Source of the DNA: Dokdonella sp.
GTDB taxonomy: Bacteria; Pseudomonadota; Gammaproteobacteria; Xanthomonadales; Rhodanobacteraceae
DNA: 64,000 nucleotides
Direction of reading: 5' to 3'
Assembly (NCBI GenBank): GCA_016712865.1
Contig: JADJQH010000001.1
Location: 124,001-188,000, forward strand
The notes under the pieces are model-generated. The model worked only from the letters and a program-made list of their open reading frames with translations, was not told the origin of the DNA and searched no databases. Shown here in pieces: positions 1-9,531 of this stretch (the stretch's first letter is position 1; every line of letters starts with the position of its first letter). Made by a program: the position numbers and the translations under genes.

Positions 1-211
1 GCTCAAGCACCGCCTGGCGCTTGAACGGGGGGAATTCACGCATCGGCTCGCTTGCCGCAACCGCAGCGGCGATTCCCGCATCGATGGCCTTGGCGTCCGC
101 CAGCGCAACCCGCGTCGCCACCTTGCCGGTGAATTTGTCGGTGACTTCCAGGTCGGCATTGGCCTGGAATGCCTGGTTGGCGAGGAAGTAGGGATACTGG
201 TCCTTGAGCAT
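1..211 (-). CDS. Aldehyde dehydrogenase, N-terminal fragment (runs off the window)
   Basis: Seventy N-terminal residues are visible, beginning MLKDQYPYFLANQAF and continuing through a TDKFTGKVATRVALAD segment. This is the usual start of NAD(P)-dependent aldehyde dehydrogenases of the succinate-semialdehyde type; the cofactor and catalytic regions lie outside the window. It is downstream of, and on the same strand as, the acetolactate synthase gene, 62 bp away, so the two are probably cotranscribed. The ATG at 211 is preceded by a GGAGC ribosome site. The substrate cannot be assigned from this fragment. Confidence 0.8.
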   Translation of the reverse strand, partial: MLKDQYPYFLANQAFQANADLEVTDKFTGKVATRVALADAKAIDAGIAAAVAASEPMREFPPFKRQAVLE

Positions 212-273
212 GGAATCGCTCCCGTTGCTTGGTTTCGAAGGGCGGCCGGCCACAGGTGTTGCCTGCGGCGGTT

Positions 274-1914
274 CTACAACTCGGCGCTGAGCTCGCGGAT
301 CTCGCGGTTGAGGACGCGATCATTGTCGGAATAATCAACCGGCAGATCGATCAGGTGCACGCCCGGCGTGGCCAGGCATTTCGACAGCAGCGGACCGAAC
401 TCGGCGGCCGATGCGGGTCGATGTCCGTGGGCACCGTAGCTTTCGGCGTAGGCCACGAAATCCGGATTGCCCATGTCCATGCCGAAATTCGGAAAGTTCA
501 TGTTGGCCTGCTTCCACTTGATCATGCCGTAGGCGTTGTCGCGCAGCAGCAAGACGACGAGATCGAGTTTGAGGCGTACCGCGGTCTCGATTTCCTGGGA
601 GTTCATCATGAAACCGCCATCACCAGCGACCGCCACCACCTTGCGATCGGGGTAGACGATCTTGGCCGCGATTGCCGATGGCAGGCCCGCGCCCATGGTG
701 GCCAGGGCGTTGTCCAGCAGCAGGGTGTTGGGTTGGGTGCAGCGGTAATAGCGGGCAAACCAGAGTTTGTACATGCCGTTGTCGAGGCAGAGGATGCCGT
801 CATCCGGCATGGCCTTGCGCACGTCCGCCACCAGGCGCACCGGGTACACCGGAAAACGCGCATCGTCCGCGCCCTTGGCCAGGTGGGCATTGAGATGTTG
901 ACGCACGTTGTCGTCGTAGGAGAAATCCCAGTGCGCTTGTTTCTCCAGGCTCTGGTTGATGCGCCAGATGGTGTTGGCGATATCGCCGACGACTTCGATC
1001 TGGGGGAAGTACACCGTATCCACTTCGGCCGTCAGGTAGTTCACATGGATGACGGTACGCCTGCCGCGGCGCATGAAGAACGGCGGCTTCTCGATGACAT
1101 CGTGTCCGACATTGATGATGCAATCGGCGTGTTCGATGGCGCGATGCACGAAATCGCCATCCGACAGCGCGGCATTGCCCAGCCACAGCGGATGCGATTC
1201 ATCCAGCACGCCCTTGCCCATCTGGGTGGTGAAGAAGGGGATGCCGAAGCGCTCGACGAACTCGCGCAGCATCTTGCTGCTGGTCTTGCGATTGGCACCC
1301 GCACCCACCATGAGAATGGGTTGCCTGGATTCGCGAATTGCCTCCACCGCACGCTGGACGGCCTTGTCGTCGGCAATGGGGCGCCGGTGAAAACTGGCCT
1401 GCAACACGATGGCATCGGTCTGGTCGTGGGCGATGTCTTCCGGAAGTTCGAGGTGGGTGGCGCCGGGGCGTTCTTCCTCGGCGCGACGGAAGGATTCGCG
1501 AACGCGGGCGGGAATGTTGTCGGCCGAAACGATCTGTCGGGTGAACTTGGTCAGCGGCTTCATCATGTCGACGATATCGACGATCTGGAAATGCCCCTGT
1601 TTGGAAACCTTGACCGGCTTCTGCCCGGTGATCATCAACATCGGCATGCCGCCCAGCTGCGCGTACGCGGCTGAGGTGACGAAGTTGGTCGCGCCAGGGC
1701 CCAGCGTGGCCAGGCATACGCCGGCCTTTCCGGTCAGTCGTCCGTACGTTGCGGCCATGAATCCCGCGGCCTGCTCATGTCGGGTCAGGATCAACTTGAT
1801 GGAGGAGGTGCGCAGGGACTCCAGCAGGTCGAGGTTTTCCTCGCCCGGAATGCCAAAGACATACTCGACGCCTTCGCTTTCCAGTGCCTTGATGAACAGA
1901 TCCGAAGCCTTCAT
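274..1914 (-). CDS. Acetolactate synthase large subunit, catabolic-like (ThDP-dependent)
   Basis: A 546-residue thiamine-diphosphate enzyme that should condense two pyruvates to acetolactate. The N-terminal ThDP domain begins MKASDLFIKALESEGVEY and has the FGIPGEEN loop and the catalytic glutamate in LTRHEQAAGF (about residue 50). The C-terminal ThDP-binding site is seen as VAGDGGFMMN. No small regulatory subunit gene is adjacent, and the gene pairs with an aldehyde dehydrogenase, so a catabolic role is more likely than branched-chain amino-acid synthesis. The frame is open for another 99 codons upstream, but that part overlaps xseA. The ATG at 1914 has an AGGAG site at good spacing. Other ThDP carboligases cannot be excluded. 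Confidence 0.85.
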   Translation of the reverse strand: MKASDLFIKALESEGVEYVFGIPGEENLDLLESLRTSSIKLILTRHEQAAGFMAATYGRLTGKAGVCLATLGPGATNFVTSAAYAQLGGMPMLMITGQKPVKVSKQGHFQIVDIVDMMKPLTKFTRQIVSADNIPARVRESFRRAEEERPGATHLELPEDIAHDQTDAIVLQASFHRRPIADDKAVQRAVEAIRESRQPILMVGAGANRKTSSKMLREFVERFGIPFFTTQMGKGVLDESHPLWLGNAALSDGDFVHRAIEHADCIINVGHDVIEKPPFFMRRGRRTVIHVNYLTAEVDTVYFPQIEVVGDIANTIWRINQSLEKQAHWDFSYDDNVRQHLNAHLAKGADDARFPVYPVRLVADVRKAMPDDGILCLDNGMYKLWFARYYRCTQPNTLLLDNALATMGAGLPSAIAAKIVYPDRKVVAVAGDGGFMMNSQEIETAVRLKLDLVVLLLRDNAYGMIKWKQANMNFPNFGMDMGNPDFVAYAESYGAHGHRPASAAEFGPLLSKCLATPGVHLIDLPVDYSDNDRVLNREIRELSAEL

Positions 1915-2083
1915 GCGACTTGCTCCTGGTTCGGGTTGGTTTGCACAGGGCGCGCAACGCTGTTTGCCGCGCCGACGAAACCAACAGGTAGTGCAGGGTT
2001 GATCGTTTGGCCAGTGCCCGTCCTCGAATTCGACGCAGACACTTGTGGACCAGCCCGATTGTGTGCGCCTGCGTTGCCGGTGG

Positions 2084-3433
2084 TCAATCGCCGGTTTCGA
2101 CTCGCAGGCGCAGCCTGCCGTCGGCCAGCACCGCGCGCAGCTGCGTTCCTGCGGGCGCCTGCTGCACGCTACGCACCAAGGACTGCGAGTGCTCGTCGAG
2201 CAGGATGGCATAGCCGCGTGACAAGGTGGCCAGCGGGCTGAGCGCGTGCAGGCTCGCGCCCAAGGCCTGCATGCGGGCGCGGCGTCGTTCGATGCGCTGC
2301 CCTTGTGCGTTTTCCAGTCGCCTGTGGAATCCCCGCAGTGTGTCCCGGCGAAACGCCAGGCGCGTGCCGGGGTGCTGCGAATGCAGGCGCGTTTGCAAAT
2401 TCAGCAGGCGCGAGCGCCGCTCGGCAAACTCGTGCTGTGCCAGTCGCGCCATGCGGGCCTGGGCTTGGGCAAGGCGCTGGTGACCGCGATCCAGGCGCGT
2501 CTGCGGACGTTGTTGGGAAAGCCTTGCCAGCAGATGGTCGTTGCGCTGGCTTGCGGCCTGCAGCAGGCGCCGCATGCGCTGGTGCAAGCGGCCAAGATCG
2601 TGTTGCAGCCGCCGGTTGATCTCCCGGGCATCCGGAACCAGCAATTCGGCAGCTGCCGACGGGGTAGCCGCACGCAGATCGGCGACGAGGTCGGAGATGG
2701 AAAAATCCACCTCGTGGCCGATTGCCGACACCAGCGGTATGGGATTGCGTGCGATGGCGCGCGCGACGCCTTCGTCGTTGAAAGCCCAGAGGTCCTCCAA
2801 TGAACCGCCACCGCGGGTCAGCAGAAGAACGTCATGGCGCCTGGCCCTGGCGGTAGCGTCGAGCATGGCGATGATCGCGGGCGGGGCTTCCTTGCCCTGC
2901 ACCGGGGTTGGCAGCAGCTCGACTTCGATCAAGGGAAAGCGCCTGCCAAGCACATGCAGGACATCATGCAATGCAGCACCGGTGGCTGATGTGATGATGC
3001 CGATGCGCTGCGGCATGGCCGGGATAGGGCGCTTGTTCGACTCGGCGAACAGACCCTCGGCAGCGAGCCGCGTTTTGAGCTGCTCGAAGGCCAGGCGCAG
3101 GGCGCCTTCGCCGGATTGCTCCATGTGCTCGATGATGAGCTGGAACTCGCCACGGGCCTCATACAGGCTGACGCGGCCGCGAGCGAGCACCTTGAGGCCG
3201 TCAGCCGGCTTGAACGGCAACCAGGTGCTGCGCGGCTTGAACATGGCACATCGAACCTGGGCACCGGCATCCTTGAGGGTGAAATAAAGATGCCCGGACG
3301 CCGGCCGCGACACATTCGTCAACTCGCCCTCGATCCAGACATTGGCCAGGTTCGACTCCAGCACCTCGCGTGCCAGTCGGGTCAGCGCCGAAGGGGTCAG
3401 CAGTGGGGAGGTGGGAGCACGCTCATTCGTCAC
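2084..3433 (-). CDS. xseA: Exodeoxyribonuclease VII large subunit
   Basis: A 449-residue cytoplasmic nuclease subunit that degrades single-stranded DNA together with XseB. The N-terminal OB domain shows NVWIEGELTNVSRPASGHLYF. The catalytic core has IGIITSATGAALHDVL, LLTRGGGSLEDLWAFNDE and SAIGHEVDFSISDLVAD, all diagnostic for XseA, followed by a long basic coiled-coil region and a C-terminal LSRGYAIL segment. The GTG at 3433 is chosen because the protein then starts just before LTPSALTRLAREVLE and an AGGA lies upstream. The longer open frame has no homologous-looking residues. It is divergent from the signalling operon at 3655. Confidence 0.95.
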   Translation of the reverse strand: MTNERAPTSPLLTPSALTRLAREVLESNLANVWIEGELTNVSRPASGHLYFTLKDAGAQVRCAMFKPRSTWLPFKPADGLKVLARGRVSLYEARGEFQLIIEHMEQSGEGALRLAFEQLKTRLAAEGLFAESNKRPIPAMPQRIGIITSATGAALHDVLHVLGRRFPLIEVELLPTPVQGKEAPPAIIAMLDATARARRHDVLLLTRGGGSLEDLWAFNDEGVARAIARNPIPLVSAIGHEVDFSISDLVADLRAATPSAAAELLVPDAREINRRLQHDLGRLHQRMRRLLQAASQRNDHLLARLSQQRPQTRLDRGHQRLAQAQARMARLAQHEFAERRSRLLNLQTRLHSQHPGTRLAFRRDTLRGFHRRLENAQGQRIERRRARMQALGASLHALSPLATLSRGYAILLDEHSQSLVRSVQQAPAGTQLRAVLADGRLRLRVETGD

Positions 3434-3654
3434 GACAATGGATCCTGGACGGGGCCATGCAGGCCCGTTTTTCGCAGTGGCGGGATTGACAGTCTGCCTG
3501 CAAGCGCAGGCCTTGGCCAATCCGGTTCATGGCGCATGGCTGGCGGTGGCTGACTTTGGGCAGGAAACATCGGTAACATCCCTTGCGTGCAGGTGTTGAA
3601 GAATCCAATCACGCAGGATTTGTCCTGATGCAGGACCGCAGGGAGGGGATCCCG

Positions 3655-5814
3655 ATGAAGATCAGCGGTGCCAGTGCGCGCCCCCTGGAGATCCTTCTCG
3701 TCGAGGACAACCCGGGCGACGTTCGCCTGGTCACCGAAGCCTTGCGCCAAGGCAAACTGCTGCATCGCCTGTCGGTTGCCGAAAACGGAGCCAAGGCGCT
3801 GTCGATGTTGCGTCGCGAAGGCTTGCATGCGCACCAGCACATGCCCGACCTGATCCTGCTCGACCTCAACCTGCCTGGGCTTTCGGGGCATGAATTGCTC
3901 TCCGTGCTCAAGGCCGATCCGCGCATGATGCGCATACCGGTCGTGATCATGACCAGCTCGGGTGCGCATGAAGACGTGGTGCGCGCCTATGCCTCGCATG
4001 CCAATTGCTACATCCGCAAGCCGGTCGATATCGACAACCTGCTGTCGATCGTGCACAAGATCGGCCATTTCTGGCTGTCGGTGGTCAGCTTGCCCGAGCA
4101 TGGCGAAAAGGAGCGGCCAGACTCCTGGCGACTGCTGCTGGTGGAAGACAATCCGGGTGATGCCAGGCTCGTGCGCGAGATGCTGGCAGACACGGAAACC
4201 GAGATTGTCCACGTTGATCGGCTGTCCGAAGCACTGGTTGAACTGAAACGCTCGGCATTCACCGTTGCCCTGGTTGATCCCGGTTTGCCGGACAGCGCAG
4301 GTATCGACACTATCGCCACCATCCTGCGCGTGGCACCGCTCATGCCGCTGGTCGTGCTCAGTGGCCTGGATGATGAAGACCTGGCGCTGCAGGCCATCCA
4401 GTTGGGCGCGCAGGATTACGTGCTCAAGGGCAGTCCGGATGCCGAATCGCTGAACCGGGGCCTGCGCTATGCCGTCGAGCGCAAGCTTGTGCAGGAGCGC
4501 CTGGACTACCTGGCCACGCACGATGGCGTTACCGGACTGCCGAACCGGCAGACGTTCCAGGCACAACTTTCCGCCACGCTCGCACAGTGCCAGCGTCGTG
4601 GCGGCGATGCGGCGCTGATGATGGTGTCCCTCTCAGGGCTCGGCCGGATCAATCGCCTGCACGGCCATGATTTCGGCGACCTCGTGATCGAGGAAACGGT
4701 AAAGCGCATGCGCCGGCTCCTGCCGGAAGATGCAATGCTCGCCTGCACCGGCAGCGTGGAGTTTTCGATCATCCTGACCGACAGGCAGTCGATCATGGAT
4801 ACCCCGTTGCTGGCTGAACAATTGATCGACTCGGCGCGTTTGCCGGGAAGGATCGCAGAGCAGGAGTTCTACCTGTCGGCCAATGTCGGCCTCAGTCTCT
4901 TTTCGATTGATTCGGAAGATCCCAATGCCTTGCTCAAATGCGCGGAAACCGCGCTGTACCAGGCCAGGGGATTTGGCGAGAACTCCTTCCGCTTCTATTC
5001 CGCGCAGTTGAACGATGCGGCGCTGGAGCGCCTGGCCATCGAACACGATTTGCGCGGGGCGCTTGATCGCAAGGAATTCCAGCTGTTCTTCCAGCCGCTG
5101 TTTGCGGTTGGCAGTGGTGCAATCGTCGGGGCGGAAGCCTTGTTGCGTTGGCAACATCCCACGCGGGGCTTGCTGACGCCTGAGCAGTTCCTGGATGTGG
5201 CCGAGCAACGCGGCATGATGCACGGGATCGGCTTGTGGGTGGTTGCCGAGGCCTGCCGCGCAGCACGCGGATTCGCGGAAGCTGGCGGAAGGGAACTGCG
5301 CATGGCGGTCAACGTGTCGGCCCAGCAACTGGAAAACCCCGGCTTCGTGGACAGCGTCGGCGCCGCCCTGGCCGAGGCGGGCATCCGCCCACAGATGCTG
5401 GTGATCGAGCTCACCGAAAGCATGATGCAGGGCGAACAGGCGCGCGGGACCCTGGCGCGCTTGCGTGAAAATGGAATCCAGATTGCCATCGACGATTTCG
5501 GCACCGGCTATTCGTCACTGGCCTACCTGCGCAAACTGCCAGTGAACGTGCTGAAGGTGGATCGCACGTTCCTCAGCGGAATTCCCGATGATGAGCGGGA
5601 CATGGCGATCGTGCGCACCATTCTTGCCATGGCACGCAATCTCGGCCTGAGTGTCGTGGCCGAAGGCGTGGAGACGGCAGCGCAGCTTGAGTTCCTTCGC
5701 GAGTCGGGCTGTGAGGAAGTGCAGGGGTTCCTGCTCGCCAGGCCCGCATCCGCCGAGTCCCTCGTGGGGATGCTCAAGACCGGTCATGCCAATGAGCCGG
5801 TGATGAACCATTGA
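3655..5814 (+). CDS. Double-receiver response regulator with degenerate GGDEF and intact EAL domain
   Basis: 719 residues. Residues about 11-140 form an Rcp1-like receiver (LLVEDNPGDVRL, phosphoacceptor in LILLDLNLPGLSG, lysine in YIRKPVD). Residues about 155-275 form a second receiver (LLLVEDNPGDAR, LVDPGLPDSAGI, QDYVLKGS). The GGDEF domain starts at THDGVTGLPNRQ, but its signature is GSVEF, so cyclase activity is unlikely. The EAL domain has GAEALLRW, LTESMM, IDDFGTGYSSLAYLRKLP, LKVDRTFLSG and AEGVET, so cyclic-di-GMP phosphodiesterase activity is plausible. A strong GGAGGGG site precedes ATG 3655. Its stop overlaps the start of the histidine kinase, so the two proteins are probably partners. 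Confidence 0.9.
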   Translation: MKISGASARPLEILLVEDNPGDVRLVTEALRQGKLLHRLSVAENGAKALSMLRREGLHAHQHMPDLILLDLNLPGLSGHELLSVLKADPRMMRIPVVIMTSSGAHEDVVRAYASHANCYIRKPVDIDNLLSIVHKIGHFWLSVVSLPEHGEKERPDSWRLLLVEDNPGDARLVREMLADTETEIVHVDRLSEALVELKRSAFTVALVDPGLPDSAGIDTIATILRVAPLMPLVVLSGLDDEDLALQAIQLGAQDYVLKGSPDAESLNRGLRYAVERKLVQERLDYLATHDGVTGLPNRQTFQAQLSATLAQCQRRGGDAALMMVSLSGLGRINRLHGHDFGDLVIEETVKRMRRLLPEDAMLACTGSVEFSIILTDRQSIMDTPLLAEQLIDSARLPGRIAEQEFYLSANVGLSLFSIDSEDPNALLKCAETALYQARGFGENSFRFYSAQLNDAALERLAIEHDLRGALDRKEFQLFFQPLFAVGSGAIVGAEALLRWQHPTRGLLTPEQFLDVAEQRGMMHGIGLWVVAEACRAARGFAEAGGRELRMAVNVSAQQLENPGFVDSVGAALAEAGIRPQMLVIELTESMMQGEQARGTLARLRENGIQIAIDDFGTGYSSLAYLRKLPVNVLKVDRTFLSGIPDDERDMAIVRTILAMARNLGLSVVAEGVETAAQLEFLRESGCEEVQGFLLARPASAESLVGMLKTGHANEPVMNH

Positions 5815-8483
5815 GCGCTGCCAAGGGCCAGCGCGTCGGAGTCGTGTATCGGGCCTTGGCAACCTCGATTGCCCTTGTGGCGATGCTTGCCCTGGCGCTG
5901 CGTCCGTTCCGGCAGTTCGAATGGCTGGCCATCAGTCCACTGGCGTGCGTCCTGGCAATCCTGCTCTCGCTCGGCCTGCATGCGCGCGAGAGCACGCAAT
6001 GGCGACTGCTGGCGCTTGGCTGCGGATTGGGAATCTCCGTGGTCTGCGCGATCGAATTGTTGAGTTTCATCGCGCGTGGTTCAGCCGTGGATATCGCCAT
6101 CTTCGGGCGATTCCTCCACCGAAGTTTTGCGTCCGGGCTGTTCTGTCTTGGTGCGGCCCTGGTCATGGATGTCGTGTTGCCCGCGCGCTGGGGCAGGCAC
6201 CTGCTGTTCGGACTTCTCGGCGCCTTGGCTGCCCTGATCGGGGCGGCCGGCTTGCTGGCCCTGGTGATCGATGCGTCGCTGGCCTTCGATTCCATGCTGC
6301 TGGACGGAATACGGATTCCTGGATCGCTCATCCTCCTGCTTGGAGGCATCACCTTGTTGTGGGGGGCACGTTTGCGCGAGATCAAGTCAGGAAAGGATGC
6401 CGAGACCGATCTTGCCGAGCGCGACTTCATGGATCGTTCCGGCTTCGCCGTCGGGCTGGCCATGTTGCTCATCACGACGGGGGCAACCCTGGTGTTCTGG
6501 CGGCAGGTGCAGATCCAGAGCCAGGCTCAGTACGAGGCGCGGCTATCGGCTTCCCTGCAACAATTCACCGAAGGTGTTCGATCCAATGTTTCGAGCGCGT
6601 TGAATCTGCTGAACGGGGTGCGTGGCTTGTTTGCCGCTTCCGAGTTCGTGGATGCGAACGAGTGGTCCAGGTATTTCCAGCAGGTCCAAATCGTCTACAA
6701 GTACGATCCGGTCCTGATGGTGGGGTTTGCCGAGGAGCGGGCGGGGCCCGTGCCGGGTTCGGTTCCACAATTCGTGGTCACCTATGTTTCCCCCCAGACC
6801 GCAACCTCGCTTCCCGCCATAGGCATCCATGCCTCCGAAAACCCGGTCATTGCGAGCGCGATTGCCGATTCGGCGAATACCGGCCAGGCCGTATTGTCCG
6901 GTCCCGTTGATTTCTCGGTCTACGTTCCGGGCATCCGGAATCGTGGATTCATTGCCCTGATCATGGTGGAAACCGGGGGCGAGCGTAGTCCGGGCGGCAG
7001 CCAGACATTGGATCGACAGCATGGCGCGGTGTTCTTTGCGGTGGACGCGGCCCAGTTGGCCAGCCTCGCTGGAAGGGGCGGTGGGGAAGGATTGCTGGTT
7101 CGAATCAAGGACAACGAGCAGCCGGCGTCGCAGGCCGCGCTTTTCCAGTCGAAGGACTTTGACGCAAGCGCATCGTTCAATTCCGCAGCCCTGGTCGTGG
7201 GGGGGCGCAAGTGGACGATCTCGACCCAGTATCCGCCCGAAACGCTGGCCGCGATGCGATCACGGGTGCCAACCATGGTTCTTGCAAGTGGCCTGGTGGC
7301 TGCCCTCGTGCTGTTCGTCGTGACCTGGACGCTGACCGGCTTGCGTGCTCGGGCCCTGCATTTCGCACAGGGCGTGAACCGAAACCTGCGCAAGTCACAG
7401 CGCGAACAGCAGGCAGTCACCGATACCGCAACGGCAGGGATAGTCACCGCAAACCAGGCAGGAACCATTCTCTACATGAATCCCGCAGCCGCACGCTCAT
7501 TCGGGGTGGATGCGCCGGAAATGTATGGAAAATCCGTCGGGCTGCTGGTGCCTGAGCGGTTCAGGGAAGCCTTCATTGCCGGCCTGGGCCGAATCGCCAG
7601 TGGCGACGTTGTGCATCCACTGGATCATCCGCTGGAGCTGGTTGCCCGCCATTCGAACGGCACGGAATTCCCGGTCGAGATCCTGCGTTCGATGTGGTCC
7701 AGCGATGGCATGAATTATTTCACCGCCATCGTCACCGAGATCTCGCAGCGCCGGCAGGCGGAGAAGGAACTGGAAAAGCGTGCGCGGGAACTGGAGCGAT
7801 CCAATTCCGACCTTGAGCAGTTTGCCTACGTTGCCTCGCATGACCTTCAGGAACCCTTGCGCATGGTTGCCAGCTATGTGCAGTTGCTGGCGCGGCGCTA
7901 CAAGGGTCGCCTGGATGCGGACGCCGATGAGTTCATCGGCTTTGCTGTGGATGGCGCCCGCCGCATGCAGAACCTGATCGAGGATCTGCTTGCCTATTCC
8001 AGGGTCGGGCGTTCCGGTCGGGCGCCGGTCGCCACGGGCATTGCCGAGTGTGCGGAGCGCGCGATTGCGCAGCTGGCAGGGACAATTGCAGAATGCGGTG
8101 CCCGTATCCGCATCGATGCCCAGCACCGGGTGCTGGCAACACCGACCCAGCTGACCCAGGTACTGCAAAACCTGATGGGAAATGCGCTGAAGTTCCGCGG
8201 AGATCGCATTCCCGAAATTGTCGTCAGTTCACGGGATGATGGTGAATTTGTCGAAGTAGTCGTGACGGACAACGGAATCGGCATTGAGCCAAGACACTGG
8301 GACAGGATTTTCTCGATATTCCAGAGGCTGCATACGCGCAGCGAGTATTCGGGTACGGGAATCGGGTTGGCGATTTGCAGGAAGGTGATCGAGGGTTTTG
8401 GAGGCAGGATCTGGGTTCAGTCCACACCCGGGTCCGGCAGCGAGTTTCATTTCACGTTACCAGCAGGTGGGGAATCAGCATGA
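5811..8483 (+). CDS. Membrane histidine kinase with CHASE and PAS domains
   Basis: 890 residues. About six hydrophobic helices occupy residues 12-200. A periplasmic CHASE-type sensor follows, flanked by membrane helices near 215-230 and 485-505 ([20 protein letters not shown] is the CHASE core). Then come a PAS domain ([21 protein letters not shown]), a HisKA segment with the phosphorylatable histidine in [13 protein letters not shown], and a HATPase with [13 protein letters not shown] and [12 protein letters not shown]. The start is taken as the TTG at 5811, which overlaps the preceding stop codon and implies translational coupling; a GTG at 5844 is an alternative. The next gene, a receiver protein, overlaps its stop. 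The ligand sensed is not evident. Confidence 0.88.
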   Translation: MSAAKGQRVGVVYRALATSIALVAMLALALRPFRQFEWLAISPLACVLAILLSLGLHARESTQWRLLALGCGLGISVVCAIELLSFIARGSAVDIAIFGRFLHRSFASGLFCLGAALVMDVVLPARWGRHLLFGLLGALAALIGAAGLLALVIDASLAFDSMLLDGIRIPGSLILLLGGITLLWGARLREIKSGKDAETDLAERDFMDRSGFAVGLAMLLITTGATLVFWRQVQIQSQAQYEARLSASLQQFTEGVRSNVSSALNLLNGVRGLFAASEFVDANEWSRYFQQVQIVYKYDPVLMVGFAEERAGPVPGSVPQFVVTYVSPQTATSLPAIGIHASENPVIASAIADSANTGQAVLSGPVDFSVYVPGIRNRGFIALIMVETGGERSPGGSQTLDRQHGAVFFAVDAAQLASLAGRGGGEGLLVRIKDNEQPASQAALFQSKDFDASASFNSAALVVGGRKWTISTQYPPETLAAMRSRVPTMVLASGLVAALVLFVVTWTLTGLRARALHFAQGVNRNLRKSQREQQAVTDTATAGIVTANQAGTILYMNPAAARSFGVDAPEMYGKSVGLLVPERFREAFIAGLGRIASGDVVHPLDHPLELVARHSNGTEFPVEILRSMWSSDGMNYFTAIVTEISQRRQAEKELEKRARELERSNSDLEQFAYVASHDLQEPLRMVASYVQLLARRYKGRLDADADEFIGFAVDGARRMQNLIEDLLAYSRVGRSGRAPVATGIAECAERAIAQLAGTIAECGARIRIDAQHRVLATPTQLTQVLQNLMGNALKFRGDRIPEIVVSSRDDGEFVEVVVTDNGIGIEPRHWDRIFSIFQRLHTRSEYSGTGIGLAICRKVIEGFGGRIWVQSTPGSGSEFHFTLPAGGESA

Positions 8484-8935
8484 ACGCAACGGCAGCACCG
8501 TTCAGCCAGGTGGTGGAAATATTGCTGGTCGAGGACAACGAAGGTGACATCCGCCTGACCCGCGAAGCGCTCAAGGAAGGCCGTATTCGCAATCGCCTCA
8601 ACGTGGTTTCGGATGGCGAGCAGGCCCTTCGGTTTCTTCGCAGGGAGCAGGAATTCGCGGGCATGCCACGTCCTGACCTGGTCCTGCTTGACCTGAACCT
8701 GCCGCGGCTGGACGGTCGCGAAGTGCTGGCCGCGATCAAGAAGGACCCGGATCTCAAGCAGATTCCGGTTGTGGTATTGACCAGTTCCCGGGCGGACGAA
8801 GATCTGCTGAAGGCTTACGATTCACATGCCAATTGCTACATCTCCAAGCCGGTCGGTTTCGAGGATTTCATGCAGGTGATACGCAGCATCGAGAACTTCT
8901 GGCTGACGATCGTCGTCCTGCCACCGAAGGACTGA
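8480..8935 (+). CDS. Stand-alone receiver protein, Rcp1 type
   Basis: 151 residues comprising one receiver domain. Acidic residues sit in [12 protein letters not shown], the phosphoacceptor aspartate in [13 protein letters not shown], the switch threonine in VVVLTSS and the lysine in CYISKPVGF. There is no output domain. Its ATG overlaps the kinase stop codon (ATGA), so it belongs to the operon. It closely resembles the first receiver of the protein at 3655 (both have SHANCYI and ENFWLT/GHFWLS endings), so the two may compete for, or relay, the same phosphoryl group. Phytochrome-type kinases commonly pair with such regulators, though no phytochrome domain is present here. Confidence 0.9.
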   Translation: MNATAAPFSQVVEILLVEDNEGDIRLTREALKEGRIRNRLNVVSDGEQALRFLRREQEFAGMPRPDLVLLDLNLPRLDGREVLAAIKKDPDLKQIPVVVLTSSRADEDLLKAYDSHANCYISKPVGFEDFMQVIRSIENFWLTIVVLPPKD

Positions 8936-9012
8936 AGTGCCGGCGAAGAAAGGCGCGATCCACTGCACACTGGGCGGCAGGTCTCAACCGGTGCCATTGC
9001 CGGGTTCGCGAT

Positions 9013-9489
9013 TCAACGAGCGTGAGACGAGTCGACGAACTGCCTGAGCGAGGATGCGGCAGCGGCCCGTATCTTGTTCCTGAGCAGCGGCGTCCAGCCA
9101 AGCAGCACCCCGGGCAGCCCCAGCGCCTGGCGCGACCAGCGCCAGAACGCGAACTGATCCGATTGCTCCAGAATCAGCCCCGATTGCATGCGAAACGTGG
9201 AGTGCACGATGTTGTGCACTGGACGTGACGTGGACGAGAAGATGTACCAGGCTTGCCAGGTGGCACTGCCGTGGTCGTCCCGGCACTGGATGTCTGAAGA
9301 CTCCACGCGCAGATCCCTGCCGCGCTTGCACAGCATTCGCCACATCGCGCCGACGTCGCTGCCACGAAGGGTGAACACCGGGTCAGTGAATTGCGCATCC
9401 GCGTGGTAACAAGCGGCCATGGTCTCGCCGTCGCGCGCGCTGAATGCCCGGAAAAACCGCTCCAGCGTCTCGCGGTTGCGCTCAGGCAC
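9013..9489 (-). CDS. SnoaL-like / NTF2-like protein
   Basis: A small protein of about 158 residues with the alpha+beta cone-fold pattern of the SnoaL/NTF2 superfamily: RETLERFFRAFSARDGETMAACYHADAQFTDPVF, then WQAWYIFSSTSRPVHNIVHS. These folds act as isomerases, hydrolases or binding modules, and the sequence does not show which. The start is uncertain: GTG at 9489 (GGGAT upstream) or TTG at 9507. It lies 42 bp after the decaheme-LVIVD gene on the same strand and may be the last gene of the redox cluster, or just a neighbour. No signal peptide is seen. Confidence 0.65.
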   Translation of the reverse strand: MPERNRETLERFFRAFSARDGETMAACYHADAQFTDPVFTLRGSDVGAMWRMLCKRGRDLRVESSDIQCRDDHGSATWQAWYIFSSTSRPVHNIVHSTFRMQSGLILEQSDQFAFWRWSRQALGLPGVLLGWTPLLRNKIRAAAASSLRQFVDSSHAR

Positions 9490-9531
9490 CGTTGCGTGAT
9501 CCCGCAATGCAGCGAATGATCATCGCAACGG

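Noticed and set aside
229-1674. Long plus-strand open frame (481 codons) over the acetolactate synthase gene
   Set aside because: It is the complement of a clear ThDP enzyme; its own translation has no recognisable domain.
3583-3654. Earlier start codon for the double-receiver protein
   Set aside because: The ATG at 3655 has a strong GGAGG at the right distance, while the extension has no receiver-like sequence.
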